Positions 43,716-55,912 of a stretch of DNA of 64,000 bases are shown one piece after another. The stretch lies in assembly GCA_000711775.1 (NCBI GenBank), contig ARYC01002455.1, positions 1 to 64,000 of the forward strand. The letters are read 5' to 3'. The notes below the pieces were generated by a model. The model was not told the origin of the DNA. It ran no database searches and saw nothing but the letters and a program-made list of their open reading frames with translations. The stretch comes from Oxytricha trifallax. Lineage: Eukaryota > Ciliophora > Spirotrichea > Sporadotrichida > Oxytrichidae. Each line of letters begins with the position of its first letter. Within the stretch, counting starts at the first letter, position 1. The position numbers and the translations under genes were made by a program.

Positions 43716-44515
43716 TTATTATTAATATCAATAAATAAAGAATTAACTATAAAAATATAAAATAAGAGCAGTACTGTTTTTGTTGCATTATAATTTAAGA
43801 TAAATTAACTTTCCATTTATGAAAAATTAATGAAATTAATACTATTGTATTTAAGTAAAATAATCATATTAAATATCTTTTAAGTAGTTTCTTATTTCAT
43901 TATTTAAACAACTCTTTTATGAAAAAAAAATTACTTTTTTAAGTGAGCCAAACTCATCTAATTTTTACCAAATAAAATTTATTCCAAAAACTAATATTTT
44001 CTCTTTCTGAGTCAATAATGATTATTTGTAAAATCAGCAAAAGAAATAATGAGGAAACAGGTTTGGTTAAATTAAAAAATAATTCTTAGCAACTCGCATC
44101 CCTCTAATATTTATGTTTGTATTCAAATTCTCTAGCCAGACATTGCTTTAAAAGAAATTACTTTTAATTTTTTAAATAGTATATTTATAAGGTAAATTAA
44201 TATATTTAAAAACAAGTTCTAATAGTTTATCAACACTAAAGTTAGTCATTTTAAAAGGAATTAAAGAGTTTAAATTCATTAATTGTTTAATTATTTAGAC
44301 TTTTTTTTATTAAATTATTAAGATTTGAAGATAAAAAAATCGAAATCTCAAAATTGCAACAAAAATTATAAGATATAAAAAACTTTGTTATCGCAAGATT
44401 TATGAATAACTTCTATATTTAATTAAAAGTCAACAATATTAATCTATTTCACTTATAGGTATTTTAATTTTATAAGTGATTTTATTTGTTATTATCATTA
44501 TTATTATTATCATCA
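43716..44515. other. AT-rich, nothing recognised
   Basis: No coding segment or repeat was found. Confidence 0.5.
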
Positions 44516-44600
44516 TGTAGATAACATCTGCCCCAAGGACAACATAAATTAAGATCTTGATTTTGCTGAACCAGGTTGGGAATGTTAAAATTTATTAAGT
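44516..44600 (+). CDS. Very short coding-like segment
   Basis: DNICPKDNINQDLDFAEPGW is encoded in a GC-richer patch between AT-rich flanks. It may be a small MDS of a neighbouring gene. Weak evidence because of its length. Confidence 0.25.
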
Positions 44601-44938
44601 CAAAACTCAAAGTTAGTTTTCACAATATATTTTATTTAGTTTATCTTAGTGAAATGATCAAGGATGTAATAAAGCCAAACTATTGAAGACACCACTGCCA
44701 AAATTAATTATATTATTAAAATGATAATAGAGTATTTATAAGAGTGCTTACCATCTTAAGCAGCATTCAAAACCCCAAAACCCTTTCAGTAGTTTGATTG
44801 AGTTTTTGATTGATAAAAGTAGACTATTGAAGCATACTTTATTAGGGTTTTAATAGGGTTTATGTAGGAGTTTAATGTTTAAATATTAGTAATTTAAATG
44901 AGTATAGCAAGCGAGTTTTTAAAATATTTCACACAAAC

Positions 44939-47900
44939 ATAAGCTTAGAGTCATGTGGCAGTTCTCTGAATCTTATCTTTCTAAGTTGATGTTTGATTGC
45001 TTCTATTGTTTGTTAATTCTCTTAGCTTGGCTTGATAATAGTTGAGTATGCAAGTTCTCTGAGACCTCCATTTATTTTATTTTTATCGAGATATTGTTTG
45101 ATTCTCTGCTTAGAATCTCTCTCACCCCTGCAGCTAAAGTAATCGTTTCTTGGCATGTCGCTCTCTATTATTATTACTGCTAGAGCCCAGATATCCCATT
45201 AAGTGTCTCCATCTCTCCAATCCTCTCTCTCTGGGAAATATCCAGGAGTGCCGTATACATTTCCTTATGCAGAGGCTTGCACTCTTTGAGCTCTGTTGAA
45301 GTCAATAATATAAACTCTAAGAGGCTGAAAGTTCATCATGATGTTCTCTGGCTTTAAGTCTCTATGAACATAACCTAGCTTGTGAAGCTCTTCAATCCCC
45401 TCAACTATCTGCTATACTATCTAGCTAATTTATCTCTGACATCTATTGTCAGATAAGAATTCTCTGTAAGCCATTTCAAGTAAAGGAAGCCTGAAGGCTA
45501 CATGATCTTTACCAAGTAAAATAGCATCAAGCTATATGATATGCCTATACTCATTTAACTTTGCCTTTTAAAGAGCATAATATTCATTAGCAAATTCCAT
45601 TCGGAACTTGTCATCAGCAAGGAAGTAATTGAATGGATATATCTTGTAAGCATATTATTCATCAGTAATGACTCTCTTCTCTATTTTATCTTCAAGAGTG
45701 AGGTAGCTTTCTAAGCAAGAATCTAAGTCAATAATTTTTAATATGAGAATCTTCATTGCCTCTATTTTAACCATAATTTTATTGATTTCAGAGACTGGAA
45801 AGTTCTTGACTGCTTTCTTCATTTGGATGGGGTGTAAAATTCTGGAATTTTTTGAAATTCTAGCACCATTCTGGAACTCCAGATCCAATGAATCTGGAAT
45901 TCCAGATACAGAATTGGAATTTCAGATACAGTTCTGGAATTCCAGTTCTGTACAGGGATATCTGAATATATGATATCAAGTCATAAAAAGAGTTATATTG
46001 GATTATAAGAAAACAAAATTATACAATATTATTTTATATTTTATCAATAATCATAAAAATTCATATAAATTCTTTATATAAAATATAATCCTAATTTTAA
46101 TTGCTATTCATAATTTTTTTATAATTTTTACATTAATTTTTTTATCTTACTTATTATTTTTTTTCTCATAAAGTGTTTTAATTTTTTAATTATGAAAATT
46201 CATTAATATCAATAATAACTAATTCTGAAGAATTTTTAAACTTTTCTCAACGTTGATTATTTACCGGTTCAATTTTACAATAAAACATAAATAAGTAAAA
46301 TATTCTAAATTTTGAATTTGTTTAACTGTTGGGATATTAAAATTTTTATAAAGATTTAAATATAAATAAATCTAGTATAAAAAATATACATTATAATTCC
46401 TGTTAATTTAGTTGTAATAAAGGTAGAGAGATATAAAATTCAATCTTAGATAGAATGTTTTATTTGAAGAATTTGTAACAATAATAAACCATGAAATATT
46501 AATTAATAAATAATCAAATAAATTAACCAAAACTATGTCAAAAATTTTAATTAGAAATAAGTTTCAAAATAATTACAATTAAATTTTTTAATTTCTGAAG
46601 ATAAATTAAATTTAATGTCAGTTAAGACTTTGGCTATCATTTAAAATTAAATAGTGATTCTTAATATTTAAATTTATTAATCTTTAAAAAAACAACACCT
46701 ATTTTCTCCAATAAATAAATTATTTAGATGCAAAAGTAATTTCATATAAATTTAAACTTTATATAGTTGTATCAAACAAAATGCAAATGCCATATTATTC
46801 TAATTGCAAAAAATAATTTATTGAAAATGTCTCAAATTACTTTAATTTAACTAATAGCAGTAAAATGAACTATTTTAAATATTAAATTACATGTGAAATA
46901 TCTCTTATTTGTTTCAAATATTTAATTTAGAAATAACAAATAGTTATTTTAATATTTTTCAAAAAATTGTCTAAGTTATAATGAGAATTCCTTTATAATT
47001 GTAATAATTAATGCTACAAATAATAAGTATTTTCATTAAATATAAAAATAAATTAAGACTCTAATTAAAAGTGAAGTAATAATTATTAATTATTACATTT
47101 CAATTAACAACCTAATTCATTATACTTTTTTTTAAATCATAATCTTTATTTTTCATGATTGTTAAGAACTTAGATTTGGCAATCAAAAACATAAAAATTA
47201 AATTATACTTAATTATTATATTAAATAGTTAATTTATTTGATAATATTTAGATATGTTTTTAATTATTCACATAAAATAGATGGAAAAAATAGTTTTATT
47301 ATTATGTTTTGCTATAAAATCTTGCACTTTATCGATTATGTCTATAAATGTATAAATTTATTTTTACTAAAACATATCTTTAATGTTAAACTAGGAATAC
47401 TTAAAAAAATAAATTATTTATTCATTTTCATCTCAGTTATACTTTCACCAAAATAAAAATTTTCTGAAAATTCCAGATACAATGAATATGGAATTCCAAA
47501 TACAGTTCTGGAATTCCAGTTCTGTATCTGGAGCGTTTTTCATCATTCTGGAATTTTATTCACCAATCTGGAATTTCAAAAAATTCCAGAATTGTACACC
47601 CCATCCCTTCATTTTAACTTACTTCTAGACTTCAACTCTAAGAGACTCCACTGGGTTTCTTGATCTTCTCTTTTAGAGGAATCTATTCCCTGTAGGTTCA
47701 TGAATAAAGACAAAACTTTGATTGTGCTTTTTCTTTAAGTGCACTTTGAGGTCTCTAGTATGAGAATATGGCTTCTCACAGAACTCACAGACATACTTCC
47801 CATCTTTCTTTTAATGCTTGAGATATAACCTTGGCATATCGTTGTGTATATCTCTCAAGTGTCTCTTATAAGTTGACTTGTAAGGGAAAACTTTATTGCA

Positions 47901-48167
47901 TTCTTTGCATTAATAGTCAACTTTGGCTGGGATTTATTAATGCTCTATGGCGGGTTGTTTAACCTCCTCCTCAATTTGCACAGCTTCTTTGATAACCTCC
48001 TACTTAACTTATATTTAAATCTCAAAGCTAGACTGGTCAAAGTTGTCATAAGTAGGCTCCCACTTAGTACAAGCGTATCTAGTATCTACTATTCTTGGTT
48101 GCTGGAAAGATAATTTTTATTGACTTTACCCAAGTAATGCCGCTCTTATCAAAATGTTACCGCTCAT
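44939..48167 (-). pseudogene. TBE-F zinc-finger/kinase-like protein, split by an insertion
   Basis: It starts MSGNILIRAALLG (complement of ATG at 48165-48167). Finger sequence lies at about 47930-47700; the kinase-like part lies at 45790-44939, ending KIRFRELPHDSKLMFV at the TGA 44939-44941. The catalytic loop corresponds to LGYVHRDLKPENIMMNFQPL near 45390-45330. The 1.78-kb element at 45825-47606 separates the finger from the kinase part just before NFPVSEINKIMVK. Confidence 0.75.
45825..47606. mobile_element. 1.78-kb inverted-repeat element with 8-bp target duplication
   Basis: Flanked by CTTCATTT on both sides (45817-45824, 47607-47614). Terminal inverted repeats read GGATGGGGTGTAAAATTCTGG and continue with TTTTTTGAAATTC. 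Subterminal sequence is rich in repeated GGAATTCCAGAT-type motifs at both ends. The 1.4-kb interior is very AT-rich and no transposase motif was found, so it is probably non-autonomous. An 8-bp duplication points to a superfamily other than TBE, such as hAT, P or Merlin; the GG start fits Merlin-like ends best but is not decisive. Confidence 0.8.
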
Positions 48168-48732
48168 TTTAGCTAACTGATTTATTTTATTATAATAATG
48201 ATAAAATCTACCTTGAAATACTATGATAATAGAGTATAAGACACTCTGGTAGATTCTTTGCTGAGAGGTAGGAAAATTAACTAGCCATAAAAGACTGTAA
48301 GTTGACATATTTAATTAGAATTTTATGCATTTTAGTAAATTAAAATACTCCTAATGAAGTTTTGTTTCTCTAGGAGGTCCTCCAAATCAAGTTTGAACTT
48401 AATTTGGAGGTAAAGTTATTAAACATTTTTTAATTTAATATGCTCCTAATTAAGTTTTAACCTTAAAATTTAACTCCTAATAAAGTTTGAACTTAATTTG
48501 GAGGACCTCCTAAAATAATTAAACATTATTAGGAGCAATTTAATGGAGATAGATTGATAAAAATGGAAATCAATCTGTAAAACTTGGACCAAGTTTTTCA
48601 ATGCTTCTCCTCATATCTTTTTCAGGTTGACCTCCAGTAGGTCATCCCTATTAAGTAGTAAGATTTTAATAAACTTAGAATGGATATCCATAATTTTAAA
48701 TTTCATTAACATTTCTAGAAAGAAGAAGCAAG

Positions 48733-49521
48733 ATGGAGTCTATGAATGATGCAATGAAGAGAATTTAATCTCAAGATTTAATAGGAAAATTTCGAAGTAA
48801 AGAGGACCTTTATAGATATTTGGTATAGCAAGGTAAGTTCTTAAGTAAGATTAATAAATCCATTATAGTTGGATTGTTCTTCCCAACCCAGGAAGGAACA
48901 AAAAAATCATTCTTAAAGGCATTGCTAAGTGAAGAGAAAAAAGCTTTTTAGTCTAATGAAATTAGGATGATCGAAATACCTAACTACCCTGAAATCTCTA
49001 AAACTAATCTTTATGATGATGCTATGAGTGATCCAGATGTTGCTCTCTACCTTCCATCAAAGCTGCAACTCTCTAATAAGTTGCCGGAGAGAAACTTCTT
49101 CTTCGGTGTTCTTGCAACTCTGAAACCTGAGTACTTAAATGAAGTTATATAAGAAGCTCATAAGAAACGCTACAGCATCTCTCCTGAAGAAAAAGAGAAG
49201 CAAGGAATTAAAATAAGCGAAACCTGGCTCTAGGAACTACAGAAGCATCCATTCATCTCAAGTAAGCTTACCCTTTTAACTTTATAGAAAAACCTGGAAC
49301 TACTATATACTTGATGAAAGAGCGTAGGAAATTAAACAGAGAGAAAGTCTCAAGTAAAACATGAACTATGCAAGAGATTCTACAAAGATTTCAAAAAGCC
49401 AGACGAGATGAACATAGATGCAGGTGCTGGCACTAAGAGAAGAAACATGGGCCAAAGCAAGCCATAAGAGGAAGAAAAGAAAGATAAGACAAATCCTTTT
49501 ATGGGCTAATTTAATATGTGA
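48733..49521 (+). pseudogene. TBE-F 22-kDa protein gene, 2-base deletion near the end
   Basis: The clearest copy: MESMNDAMKRIQSQDLIGKF, RSKEDLYRYLVQQ, then the first intron (36 nt, GTAAGTTCTTAAG...ATTATAG), VGLFFPTQEGTKKSFLKALL, IEIPNYPEISKTNLYDDAMS, DPDVALYLPSKLQLSNKLPE and GVLATLKPEYLNEVI. The second intron is 26 nt (GTAAGCTTAC...TTTATAG) before KKPGTTIYLMKER. A two-base loss near 49340 (one GA fewer than in E) shifts the frame before the conserved MNIDAGAGTKRRNMG block and the TGA at 49519-49521. The function is unknown. Confidence 0.75.
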
Positions 49522-49527
49522 ATATAT

Positions 49528-50572
49528 TCACTCGCTTAAATCTAAAATTTATTTTTAAACACAAAATCTTCCTTTTCTACCTTATACTCTAGCTTTATCA
49601 TCGCTGACTCTCTTAGCAGCACTCTTAATATAATCGACAGTATCAATCTTCAGATCGTGCATCAAGTGATAGAGTAGAAGTTTCTTGTAGTGGCCTTTCA
49701 ATAACCCTCAATGTAATTCAATTCCATTGAACTGAGAACTGTTTGGAACATTAAATACAAGTGTTATGTTTAGCCTTTAATATTCCTTCCTTGTGTCTTT
49801 AGTTTTATGGACAGATAAGTTATCTACAAACAGAAAAATCTCTTAGTCGGCGTACTTATCTCAAAGCTATTGTAGGATCTCAATGTATTATTCGGTCTTT
49901 ATTGAGCGAGGATGGATAACATAAGTCTCGAGGCCATTATCTTTGCTTATTCCACCAAGAATAGCATGAGTTTACACCTTAACCTTTTAATCATAAACTT
50001 CAATGTTACTATACCTCTTATACAAGACCTTGATATAAAGGTATTAAATGTAAATACTGCCTCATCAGCGTGTATGAACTTTATATTATGCTATTAAGCA
50101 CTATGCATTTAATCAAATATATAATTTAAATTATCCATATAAATGGAACATTAAAGTCAATCACTCTCTTAATGCGATTGACTGTCTTGTAAGATATTCC
50201 ATTCTTTTTATATATCTTAGCTATCGATTAGCAGAGATGTGAAGCTAAGGAAATTGTCGATGAAACATTACAGCTCTCTATGCTAGAGAGAAATGAGCCC
50301 AGTTATAAGAGTCTTATCATTAATAAGATAATCGATATGATGCTGTTAAAATTTTAGAGGTCTTTTAGGCTTAGAATTAAGATGCTATCTCTTTAAATTC
50401 AATGCTAATAGACAGTGAGACCTAACAGTTGCAGGAGAATATGGAGTAGCCTTGCTATAGACGTATATTTCAGAACAGGCTTGAGTTATTCACTATATTC
50501 ATCACATCCATATCGCAACTTAATCAAAAAATCTATATACTCGCTGTCATAAACTGACCCCAAACCTCGCAT
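49528..50572 (-). pseudogene. TBE-F transposase, frameshifted
   Basis: It starts MRGLGSVYDSEYIDFLIK (complement of ATG at 50570-50572) and ends at a TGA at 49528-49530. The HADEAVFTFNTF and FVDNLSVHKTKD blocks are recognisable; several small losses and gains break the frame (for example near 50030 and 50440). Confidence 0.75.
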
Positions 50573-50702
50573 ATAGTCACTTAAAATACTAATATTTAAA
50601 AATTAAACCCCTACATAAACCCTTATAAAGTATGCATTAATAGTCTACTTTTATCAATCAAAAACTCAATCAAACTACCGAAAGGGTTTTGGGGTTTTGA
50701 TT

Positions 50703-51012
50703 AACTGGAAGTAAATTTAATTAAAGAATAAATTATATAATTTAATTTTATAATTAACAAGTTTAGCAAGACATAGATAGAAAATCTAAAAATATCTCTA
50801 AATTAAAATAATTCAAAATGCTGCTACATTAGTATAGAACAAAAATACCTTTTTAATTTTTATTACTATTTAAAAAATTTAATGCCTGATGTTGATAGTT
50901 TGTTAGCTACAAAAAGTCTTAATTTTGGTTACTTGGATCCCAGAAAAAAAATTTAATTACAATAAATTAAAAAGAAAGATGATGGAAGGCTTGAGAGCTT
51001 ATACTTGAGACT
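50703..51012 (-). CDS. Left flank of TBE-G: possible continuation of the gene at 55913
   Basis: Mostly AT-rich. If TBE-G and one ACT triplet are removed, the minus strand immediately left of the element continues the frame of the coding segment at 56017-55913 with SLKYKLSSLPSSFF. Beyond that no coding signs are seen. Confidence 0.35.
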
Positions 51013-51103
51013 CAAAACCCCAAAACCCCTTAGTGAGGTTTATAAGTGCTTTGATTTGTAGTGTATAGTTGGGGTTAGTAGATATATTAGCCCTATTTGC
51101 AAA

Positions 51104-52977
51104 ATGAAAAATAGAAATTAGCGAAATTTAGGGTATATTTATGATGAGAAATAATAAATTTATTGCTTAAGCTAAGGTATGGTTCGAGTATTAATATAGA
51201 CTAAGTCAAACCAGTACTGAATTATGCAGCTATAGCAAAGCTCCTGTGCAAGAGTGCCTCAACTGTTAGGTATCTCTGCATGTTAGCTGTTTAGCATTTT
51301 AATTCTGTAACTCGAAAGTATCCTGCAAAAAAACAAAAGTTCTCACAGCACCATATTGACTACCTCTGCGACTCGAAGACTTCAAAGTATTGGGCACACT
51401 TTCCACTAGACTAGCGAGCTGTGATGTTTCATCGCAAGTTTCCTGACGCGTATCTCTCCTTAAACTATAGCCAACATTTATAGAAGAAATGGTATTACTT
51501 TCAAGACTGTCAACAGAGTGAAGAGAGTGATTAATTTTATAGTGCTATTTTATAGTAATAATTTAAACAATATATATGATTAAATTCAGAGTGATATTGA
51601 CAATAACATTAAGTTCATACACGCTTATGAAGCTGTGCTTACCTTCAACACCTTTATTAATAAGTCATGGTACAAGAAGTATATTAAAATCAAAATAGTC
51701 TTTTGAAATCATGAAATTATTAATAATCAAGATTTAAATATTATATATTTCAATAAAGCTTTGTTCTTAGCTAATAAATTCTTCATTTTTAGTGTTTCCA
51801 TCATCACATTCAATTTCACTTATTATTGATCAAATTTAGAAAGATATTCATGTTTGAGACCTTTCCATCCCAGCATCACTAAGAAGTATTTAAAAGCTCA
51901 AAATGTTGAAAAATCGAGAACATCTCACTTTAACAATGATATATTAGACTTAATGTTGACAGTGAAGAGCCCATTACGTTTAGTACATTTTTAATAATTT
52001 TGAGATTATTAGCAAATTAAATTACGCACTTCCTTAAATAATAATTATTAACTTAAAATTAATTAAGATATTACTACTAAAAATTCTATTTATATTAAAA
52101 TAATTAGTGAAAACTATAATCACAAATCATTAAAACTCAAAAAATGTTTTAATATGCCTAATTTAATTTGCTAATAATCTCAAAATTATTAAAATTGTAC
52201 TAAACATAATGGGCTCTTCACTGTCAACATTAAGTCTAATATATCATTGTTAAAGTGAGATGTTCTCGATTTTTCAACATTTTGAGCTTTTAAATACTTC
52301 TTAGTGATGCTGGGATGGAAAGGTCTCAAACGTGAATATCTTTCTAAATTTGATCAATAATAAGTGAAATTGAATGTGATGATAGAAACACTAAAAATGA
52401 AGAATTTATTAGCTAAGAACAAAGCTTTATTGAAATTTATAATATTTAAATCTTGATCATTAATAATTTCATGATTTCAAAAGACTATTTTGATTTTAAT
52501 ATAGATGTCTACGACTAGAAAGTGAAGGTTGTCACCCATGCAATTTTAGCTGGTATTAGCGAAGATTCAGGATTAGAGAGTTATGTCATTCACCCTCGCT
52601 CTATTAAGCGAGAGGAGTATATAGAGTTCTTACATAAGCTCAGAGAGAAGTATAGCAATCAAGAGATAATCCTGTTTGTTGACAACCTTTCAGTTCATAA
52701 GATTAAGGAGTCTAAGAAAGCCTATGAAGAGCTAAACATAACTCCTGTTAACAACGTTCCTTATAGCCCATAAATTAATGTAATTGAATTCTACTGGAGT
52801 TAAATCAAGAATTACTACAAGAAGCTGCTGCTGTATCATCTTATGCATGACTTGCCCATCGATACAGTAGACTTAATTCAAAGCAGCTGTAAGAGAGTGA
52901 GTGTAGATAAGACAGCAATTTGTGCGAAAGAGGGAAGAATGAATGTTTATAAATAATGTTTAGATTTAAACGAATGA
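51104..52977 (+). pseudogene. TBE-G transposase, split by a foldback element
   Basis: It starts MKNRNQRNLGYIYDEK. The first catalytic block is altered (KFIHAYEAVLTFNTF: Tyr replaces the catalytic Asp). After the insertion it continues VYDQKVKVVTHAILAGISED, ILFVDNLSVHKIKESKKAYE and a changed third block (PQINVIEFYWSQIKNYYKK, Val for Gly). It ends at a TGA at 52975-52977. It is inactive for two independent reasons. Confidence 0.8.
51684..52499. mobile_element. Foldback element (TTAAAATC ends), 816 bp
   Basis: The two halves are inverted copies of about 390 bp (for example AGACCTTTCCATCCCAGCAT at 51858 and its complement near 52320). Ends TTAAAATCAAAATAGTC and complement, flanked by TATA. It lies inside the TBE-G transposase. 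The ends differ from the TTAAGCGAG family, but architecture and TA target are the same. Confidence 0.85.
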
Positions 52978-52983
52978 ATATAT

Positions 52984-53769
52984 TCACATATTAAATTAAC
53001 CCATAAAGGGGTTTGGCTTTTCTTACTTCTCCTCTTCTTATGGCTTGCTTGGGCCCATATTTCTTCTCTTTGTGCCAGCTCCTGCATATATGTTCATTTC
53101 TTCTGGCTTTTAAACATCTTTATAAAGTCTCTTGCTCACTTCATAAAGAGTCTATGACTTTCTCTCTCTGTGAACCTTCGCATGCTCTTTCATCAGGAAT
53201 ATACCAGTTCCATTCCCTACAAAGTTATGAATCAAAACTTACGAGAGAGGAATGGATGCTTCTTAAGCTCAGCGAGCCAGGTCTCGCTTATTAGAATACC
53301 TTGCTTCTTTTAATCTTCAGGAGAAATAGAGTAATATTCTTGGGAGCTTTTTCAATGATCTCTCTGAGATAACTCTCTCTTAAAGTGCCAAGAACACCAA
53401 AGAAGAAGCTCCTTTCTGGAAGCTTGTTAGAGAGTTATTTCTTGGTAGGAAGATAAACTACCAACTCTTCATCATTCATCGCATCCTCGTAGAGATTAGT
53501 GACTGAAATCTCTGGGTAGTTTGGTATATCTATAAACTTTATTTCACTAATTTTGAAGCTTTCTTCTCATCGCAGAGTATAGCTTTTAAGAATGAAATTT
53601 TGGTACCTTCCATCGTTGGAAGGAATAAACCCACTATAGCATATGATTAAGTATATGTCACATGCTTACCATGCTAAGTGAGGTATCGATAGAGATCTTC
53701 CTTGCTTCTAAATCTTGAGATAATTTCTTAAGCTTCAACCCTCTTCATTGCAGTACTTATAGATTCCAT
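52984..53769 (-). pseudogene. TBE-G 22-kDa protein gene
   Basis: It starts MESISTAMKRVEAQEIISRF. The first intron (GTAAGCATGTG...GCTATAG, near 53670-53630) joins H to VGLFLPTMEGTKISFLKAI. Downstream blocks IEIPNYPEISVTNLYEDAM and LVVYLPTKK are intact; the second intron position is kept near 53245. Small frame changes occur near 53565 and 53345. It ends at a TGA at 52984-52986. Confidence 0.65.
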
Positions 53770-54325
53770 ACTTGTTCCTTCTCTTGTTATTGAATTTCAA
53801 ATTTTAATATATAGAGTTCTGGATCCTACTCTTAAAAATCTTAGTATTAAATATGGACATCTTATAGGAGGTCAACCTGGTAAGGATACGTAGAGAAAGC
53901 TGGCAGAAGCTGTAACAAAATTCAGAGATGGAGCTCCATTTTTATCAATTTAGTTCCATTAAATTAGTACTAAATTTGTTTAAATTTAATTAGTAGTACT
54001 AATTCCGTTTAATTTTAATTGGTACCAATTTAATAGTACCAAAACTTAATTAGTACCAACTTTTAAACTAATGAAGTTTTAATGGAAAAGTTCCAAAATG
54101 ATTCAAAACCTAATTGGTACCAGTAACAACCTGAATTTATTCTCAGTTGGTACCAAAATTAAAAATATTAAGCATAAAATTAGAAAATTCATAGTTATAA
54201 ACTAAGTATAAATATGAAATCTAACACCTAAGAATCAACCATTGTTGTTCCAACTCCTATAAAAAGTTAGTATAGCCAGTGAGGTAATTACTAATTAATA
54301 ATAGAAATTTAAATTGAATTTAAAC

Positions 54326-55770
54326 ATGGCGGCTTACTTAAATTGCAAAGCAGTCTCTCTTGACAGTGGATAATCTTAGCTAAAATTTGGCTAAACTAAG
54401 AAGCCAGAAATCCTCTACATTGAAAAGGAGCCAGAGCTTAAAGCTCTTGAGTTTGAATCAGAAGTGTTTGTTCTAGAAATATATATTAGGAAGCAGAGAG
54501 CAGAGATGGGTATTTAAACACTAATCGAAGATGTTAAGGAGTTAAAAGAACAGCTCCCAGTTGAAAAGGTTTAAGCATTTTAATGTAATGAATGCTAGAA
54601 TTTCTTCTCAACTGATTCTAACTTGAAGAGGCACATCAAAGAAATACACTCTGGTAGAGCTAAGATCTATTTCAAGCATGATAAAGTCGATGGCAGGTAT
54701 TAATGCACAACTTGTATGAAGTCCAATACCCGTTCAGCAAAAGTGAAGAAACATATGCAAAAGCATCACTTAAGCGAGTTCTTGATTCAAGATAAAGAAA
54801 CTTAAAAGGCTATAACTGCTAAGAGAAAGTCAAATACTATTGAGTCATAAAGATATTAACAGGAGAGACTCAAGAGATAGAAGCTGCATGAATTGATGAA
54901 TCAACCTGTAGGCAACACTATATTAGCATGCTTCTAAGCCAAAGCTCTGAACATACCTGCATTAAATGCAATTGATATTAACAGTTGTATTGATAACTAT
55001 TTGCAAATAAGCGTTCCTGCAAAAACAAAACTTATTGTAATTGATGATTATGCATACAAAGTGTATCCTTACAGCTATCTACTTAAGAATGAGCAGTACC
55101 AAAATGAGTTTGCTAACGAATACATGATTCTTAGAAAGGCTTAGAGAAGATTGCAAGAACTTGCTTAAGCTAAATGGTGTCATTTTAAGCTACGGTTATA
55201 TCGCATTAAGGCTTAAGAAATATGAAATGACTCTGAGAGATTATCTGAATCATAACAGATACCCAGATGATTGAATAATATACTATCAGAATGATATAGG
55301 GTGTCAAGGAGTTGCATGAACTTGGATATGTTCATAGAGATTTGAAGCCAGAAAACGTAATGATAAACCTCTGCCCTTTAGATGTAGTTGTTATAGATTT
55401 CAATAGAGCATTAAGATAAGAGATAGTAACCTTAGCAAAAGTTTTTGGGACACCTGGATACTTCCCAATCAGAGTGAAATGGACTAATGGCTCTGTTTAG
55501 TGGAACGTATTGGCAATTGAAGCTATTATATTAGAGAGTGATATGAAAAGTATGGCTTACTTTGGCACAAAGTTTGAAAAATAATCAATCAGTCAAGCTT
55601 AGAAGCATGTCAAGTAAGAAATTGTATGCAAGGAAATAAAAAACATAGAAGAGATGATAATAATCAGTGCTCCCTCCTATCCAAGGTAAACATTGGATGA
55701 CATCCATGTGCCACTTAAGAGAGCAAGATTCCAGAAGTTTAACAAAGACAAGCAAATAAAATTCGTTTGA
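54326..55770 (+). pseudogene. TBE-G zinc-finger/kinase-like protein, frameshifted
   Basis: It starts MAAYLNCKAVSLDSG and ends FQKFNKDKQIKFV at the TGA 55768-55770. The fingers are weaker than in TBE-D. The kinase-like region has LHELGYVHRDLKPENVMIN, VVVIDFNRAL, VFGTPGYFPIRVKW and a C-terminal block TLDDIHVPLKRARF. A one-base loss near 55145 and another near 55270 shift the frame. Confidence 0.75.
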
Positions 55771-55912
55771 ATTAAATCACCTAATATTCATTTAATATAC
55801 ATTAAATTCATATAAAACCTGCGTTTTCTCTACTAACCCCAATAAGACCCCAACTATACCCTAAAAATCAAAGCACTTATAAACCTCACTAAGGGGTTTT
55901 GGAGTTTTGACT

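Larger units (their letters stand above)
44768..50699 (-). mobile_element. TBE-F, complete element with a 1.78-kb insertion
   Basis: It begins CAAAACCCCAAAACCC and ends GGGTTTTGGGGTTTTG, with ATT on both sides (44765-44767, 50700-50702). Without the insertion it is 4.15 kb. Order left to right: zinc-finger/kinase (minus, split by the insertion), 22-kDa (plus), transposase (minus). Confidence 0.95.
51013..55909 (+). mobile_element. TBE-G, complete element (TBE-D subfamily) with a foldback insertion
   Basis: It begins CAAAACCCCAAAACCCC and ends GGGGTTTTGGAGTTTTG, with ACT on both sides (51010-51012, 55910-55912). Without the 816-bp foldback it is 4.08 kb. Order: transposase (plus), 22-kDa (minus), zinc-finger/kinase (plus). 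Confidence 0.95.

Noticed and set aside
47238..47456. ORF of 72 residues in the 1.78-kb element as a possible transposase
   Set aside because: Ile/Phe/Lys-rich AT-driven frame with no catalytic motif.
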